A stretch of 64,000 bases of DNA from Arthrobacter sp. zg-Y20 (GTDB taxonomy: Bacteria; Actinomycetota; Actinomycetes; Actinomycetales; Micrococcaceae). A program made the position numbers and the translations under genes. The stretch's first letter is position 1, and every line of letters begins with the position of its first letter. Where the stretch lies: NCBI RefSeq assembly GCF_030142075.1, contig NZ_CP126241.1:2790001-2854000 (forward strand), given 5' to 3'. Positions 62,453 through 64,000 of this stretch are shown here, in pieces. Under the pieces are notes generated by a model. That model ran no database searches, was not told the origin of the DNA, and saw only the letters and a program-made list of their open reading frames with translations.

Positions 62453-63363
62453 GGTTGCCTTCCGTTCGGGGCGGTTGGGGATACCGGCCGGGCGGCCACT
62501 TTGCGGGTCAGCAGCGCCCGGGCCGCTATCCGGGCCTTGACCGGATTGGGCACCCGGATGCGGGTGCTGCGCAGCTGCTCGGCCGGGGTGTCCCGGAGCC
62601 GGCGGGCGAGCTCGCTGAACAGGTCCTGGGCCAAAGCGACGGCGGCACGGCAGCCCGGCGGCAGCTGCGCCACCGCCGCGCCGGACACGATCAGGTCGGC
62701 GTCGATCCCGTCCAGGATCCGGTTCTTGTCCGCTTCGGTGAACGCCGCAACGGTAACGCCGGGGAAATAGCTGCGGCCCAGGGCCTCGAAGTCCTGCGCC
62801 AGGTCCCGGAGGAAGTTGACCTTCTGGAATGCCGCGCCCAGCCGCTGGGCGCCTTCCCGCAGCCGTTTGGCCTGGTCCTCGGGCAGGGAGATCCCGTACA
62901 GGAAGCACTGCAGGCACATCAGTCCTATGACTTCGGCCGAGCCGTAGACGTAGTCATTGAAGCTGGCCGCGGTGTGCTCTGCCTGGTCCAGGTCCGCCCG
63001 CATGGAGGCAAAGAAGGGGCGCGTGAGGTCCGTGCCGATGCCGGTCCCGCGGGCGGTCAGCGCGAAGGCGTGGACCACCAGGTTGGTGCTGTAGCCGGTC
63101 CGGAGCGCACGTTCTGTGTCCGCTTCGAGTTCATCGAGCAGCACCCCGATCTCTGCGCGCGGAATGTGGGCCGCCGCAGCCACGCCGTCGACGATTTCAT
63201 CGGCCAGCCGCACCAGCGCGTAGATGGTTTCGATTTGCATCCGGGTACGCGCGGACAGCAGCCGGGAAGCCAGCCCGAAGGATGTTGAATAGTTCCGGAT
63301 CAGGACGGCCGAGGTCTGCCGGGACACAGTGTTGTAGAGGGCCAGCCCCTGCTCTGCTGCCAC
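62449..63363 (-). CDS. crtB: Phytoene synthase
   Basis: 304 residues. Squalene/phytoene synthase motifs: TSFGLASRLLSARTRMQIET, the first Asp-rich motif in ALVRLADEIVDG, YVYGSAEVIGLMCLQCF, and the second in NFLRDLAQDFEALGRSYFP. It joins two GGPP into phytoene. It starts 3 bp after crtE and overlaps crtI by ATGA. Confidence 0.96.
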   Translation of the reverse strand: MAAEQGLALYNTVSRQTSAVLIRNYSTSFGLASRLLSARTRMQIETIYALVRLADEIVDGVAAAAHIPRAEIGVLLDELEADTERALRTGYSTNLVVHAFALTARGTGIGTDLTRPFFASMRADLDQAEHTAASFNDYVYGSAEVIGLMCLQCFLYGISLPEDQAKRLREGAQRLGAAFQKVNFLRDLAQDFEALGRSYFPGVTVAAFTEADKNRILDGIDADLIVSGAAVAQLPPGCRAAVALAQDLFSELARRLRDTPAEQLRSTRIRVPNPVKARIAARALLTRKVAARPVSPTAPNGRQP

Positions 63364-63366
63364 GTC

Positions 63367-64000
63367 CTAGCGTCCCCGGTTCACGGCGTCGTCAACGACG
63401 GCGGACAACGCGGCGCGCAGTCCAGGCGTCACGGCCGGGCAGTCCAGGTGCTGCCGTGCCCGGTCTGCGTATTCCTGCATCAACTCGCGGGCGTGGTCCC
63501 GGGCGCCGGAGGATACGAGCAGTTCGCGGGCACGGGCGGCATCGCGGACGGTGAGGTCGGGGTTGCCGATCAGCCCGGACAGTTCGGCCCATTCCGGCTT
63601 ATCCGCCACATAGGAGACCAGCACGGTGCGCTTACCCTCGCGCAGGTCGGAGAAACTGGATTTGCCGGTGGCGCTTTCGGCGCCGAACACGCCCAGCAGG
63701 TCATCCACGACTTGGTAGGCGATACCGATGTCCTGTCCGTACAGGCCCAGAGTGGACACAACGTCGTCGGACGCCCCGGCAAGCACGGCGCCGGCCTGCA
63801 GCGGCGCCTCGAAGGAGTACACGGCGGTCTTCAGGCGTTCCATGTGCAGGATTTCGGAAATGGGCGGGGCACCGGGGTGGAAGGAAAAGTCGACGTCGAT
63901 CAGCTCGCCTCCGGCGGAGGCAAAGACGGCGTCATCGAGGATTTCCGCCAATCGGAGCCGCAGGTCCGTGTCCACTCCGGCACTGTCCAGCAGCCGGAAC
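63367..64000 (-). CDS. crtE: Geranylgeranyl diphosphate synthase, C-terminal part
   Basis: 211 residues in view; the frame stays open to the window edge, so the 5' end with the first Asp-rich motif is missing. The second motif region is YQVVDDLLGVFGAESATGK, then FSDLREGKRTVLVSYVADK. Earlier, MERLKTAVYSFEAPLQAGAV is typical. It builds C20 GGPP from IPP and allylic diphosphates, feeding crtB 3 bp downstream. The GTG at 63975 is internal, not the start. Confidence 0.93.
   Translation of the reverse strand, partial: FRLLDSAGVDTDLRLRLAEILDDAVFASAGGELIDVDFSFHPGAPPISEILHMERLKTAVYSFEAPLQAGAVLAGASDDVVSTLGLYGQDIGIAYQVVDDLLGVFGAESATGKSSFSDLREGKRTVLVSYVADKPEWAELSGLIGNPDLTVRDAARARELLVSSGARDHARELMQEYADRARQHLDCPAVTPGLRAALSAVVDDAVNRGR

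Overview
The window is a gene-dense, high-GC chromosomal segment from an actinobacterium. It most likely comes from Micrococcaceae close to Arthrobacter. Support comes from a mycothiol synthase gene beside a GlnR-type regulator, a heterodimeric C50 carotenoid cyclase set (crtE-B-I-Ye-Yf-Eb), FAS-II-type HadA/HadB hydratases next to murB, many ATGA/TGATG overlaps, and frequent GTG starts. I saw no phage genes, insertion sequences, CRISPR array or plasmid functions. The content is mostly housekeeping.

Layout. 1-745: the 3' end of a thiolase, convergent with an ArsB/SLC13-like permease (742-1896). 2057-7284: the minus-strand translation block, with tRNA-Trp, secE, nusG, rplK and rplA, then a tandem-GNAT gene, then an L10-type leader with its own promoter and terminator ahead of rplJ-rplL. 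7592-8815: a class I aminotransferase. 8825-13198: an envelope-stress-like module of LuxR regulator, PspC-fused histidine kinase, divergent PspC/LiaF-like membrane protein, small membrane protein and a stand-alone PspC protein. 13275-18396: pfkA, a GNAT-like protein, an ankyrin protein, ygfZ, a nitrobindin-like protein, a 35-residue membrane peptide and a membrane protein.

18541-27715: glnR, mshD, ppk, mutT1-like, a DUF1648 protein, thyA, folA, asd and an unknown gene. 27712-33203 (minus): a membrane protein, hadA, hadB, murB, a DUF2797 protein, a DJ-1/PfpI protein and an unusual MinD/ParA-like ATPase. tRNA-Met and tRNA-Thr follow. 33771-40000: a soluble Ser/Thr kinase-GAF fusion, a DEAD-box helicase, a MOSC protein and a GT87-type membrane glycosyltransferase. 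39693-45474: an amidohydrolase, a small membrane protein, metB and cbs (transsulfuration), a 3-methyladenine glycosylase and an ABM-domain protein. 45471-54133: an ammonium transporter with a degenerate PII domain fused to its C-terminus, glutathione-independent formaldehyde dehydrogenase, thioredoxin, a MarR regulator, tRNA-Tyr, a secreted small protein, yajQ, a histidine phosphatase, htpX and an MFS exporter. 54248-58882: an MBL hydrolase, a 17-bp tandem-repeat array, two alpha/beta hydrolases, and fur-katA with a strong palindromic operator. 59039-64000 (minus): the C50 carotenoid operon, with crtE truncated by the window edge.

The points most worth following are: the Amt-PII fusion; the kinase-GAF fusion; the PspC/LiaF two-component module with a 16-bp palindrome that recurs (13/16) before the aminotransferase gene; a proteobacterial-looking Asd; and the repeated appearance of short in-phase minisatellites (12-24 bp) at gene ends, including one that duplicates the crtEb stop codon. 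None of these is shown to be a new system by sequence reading alone.
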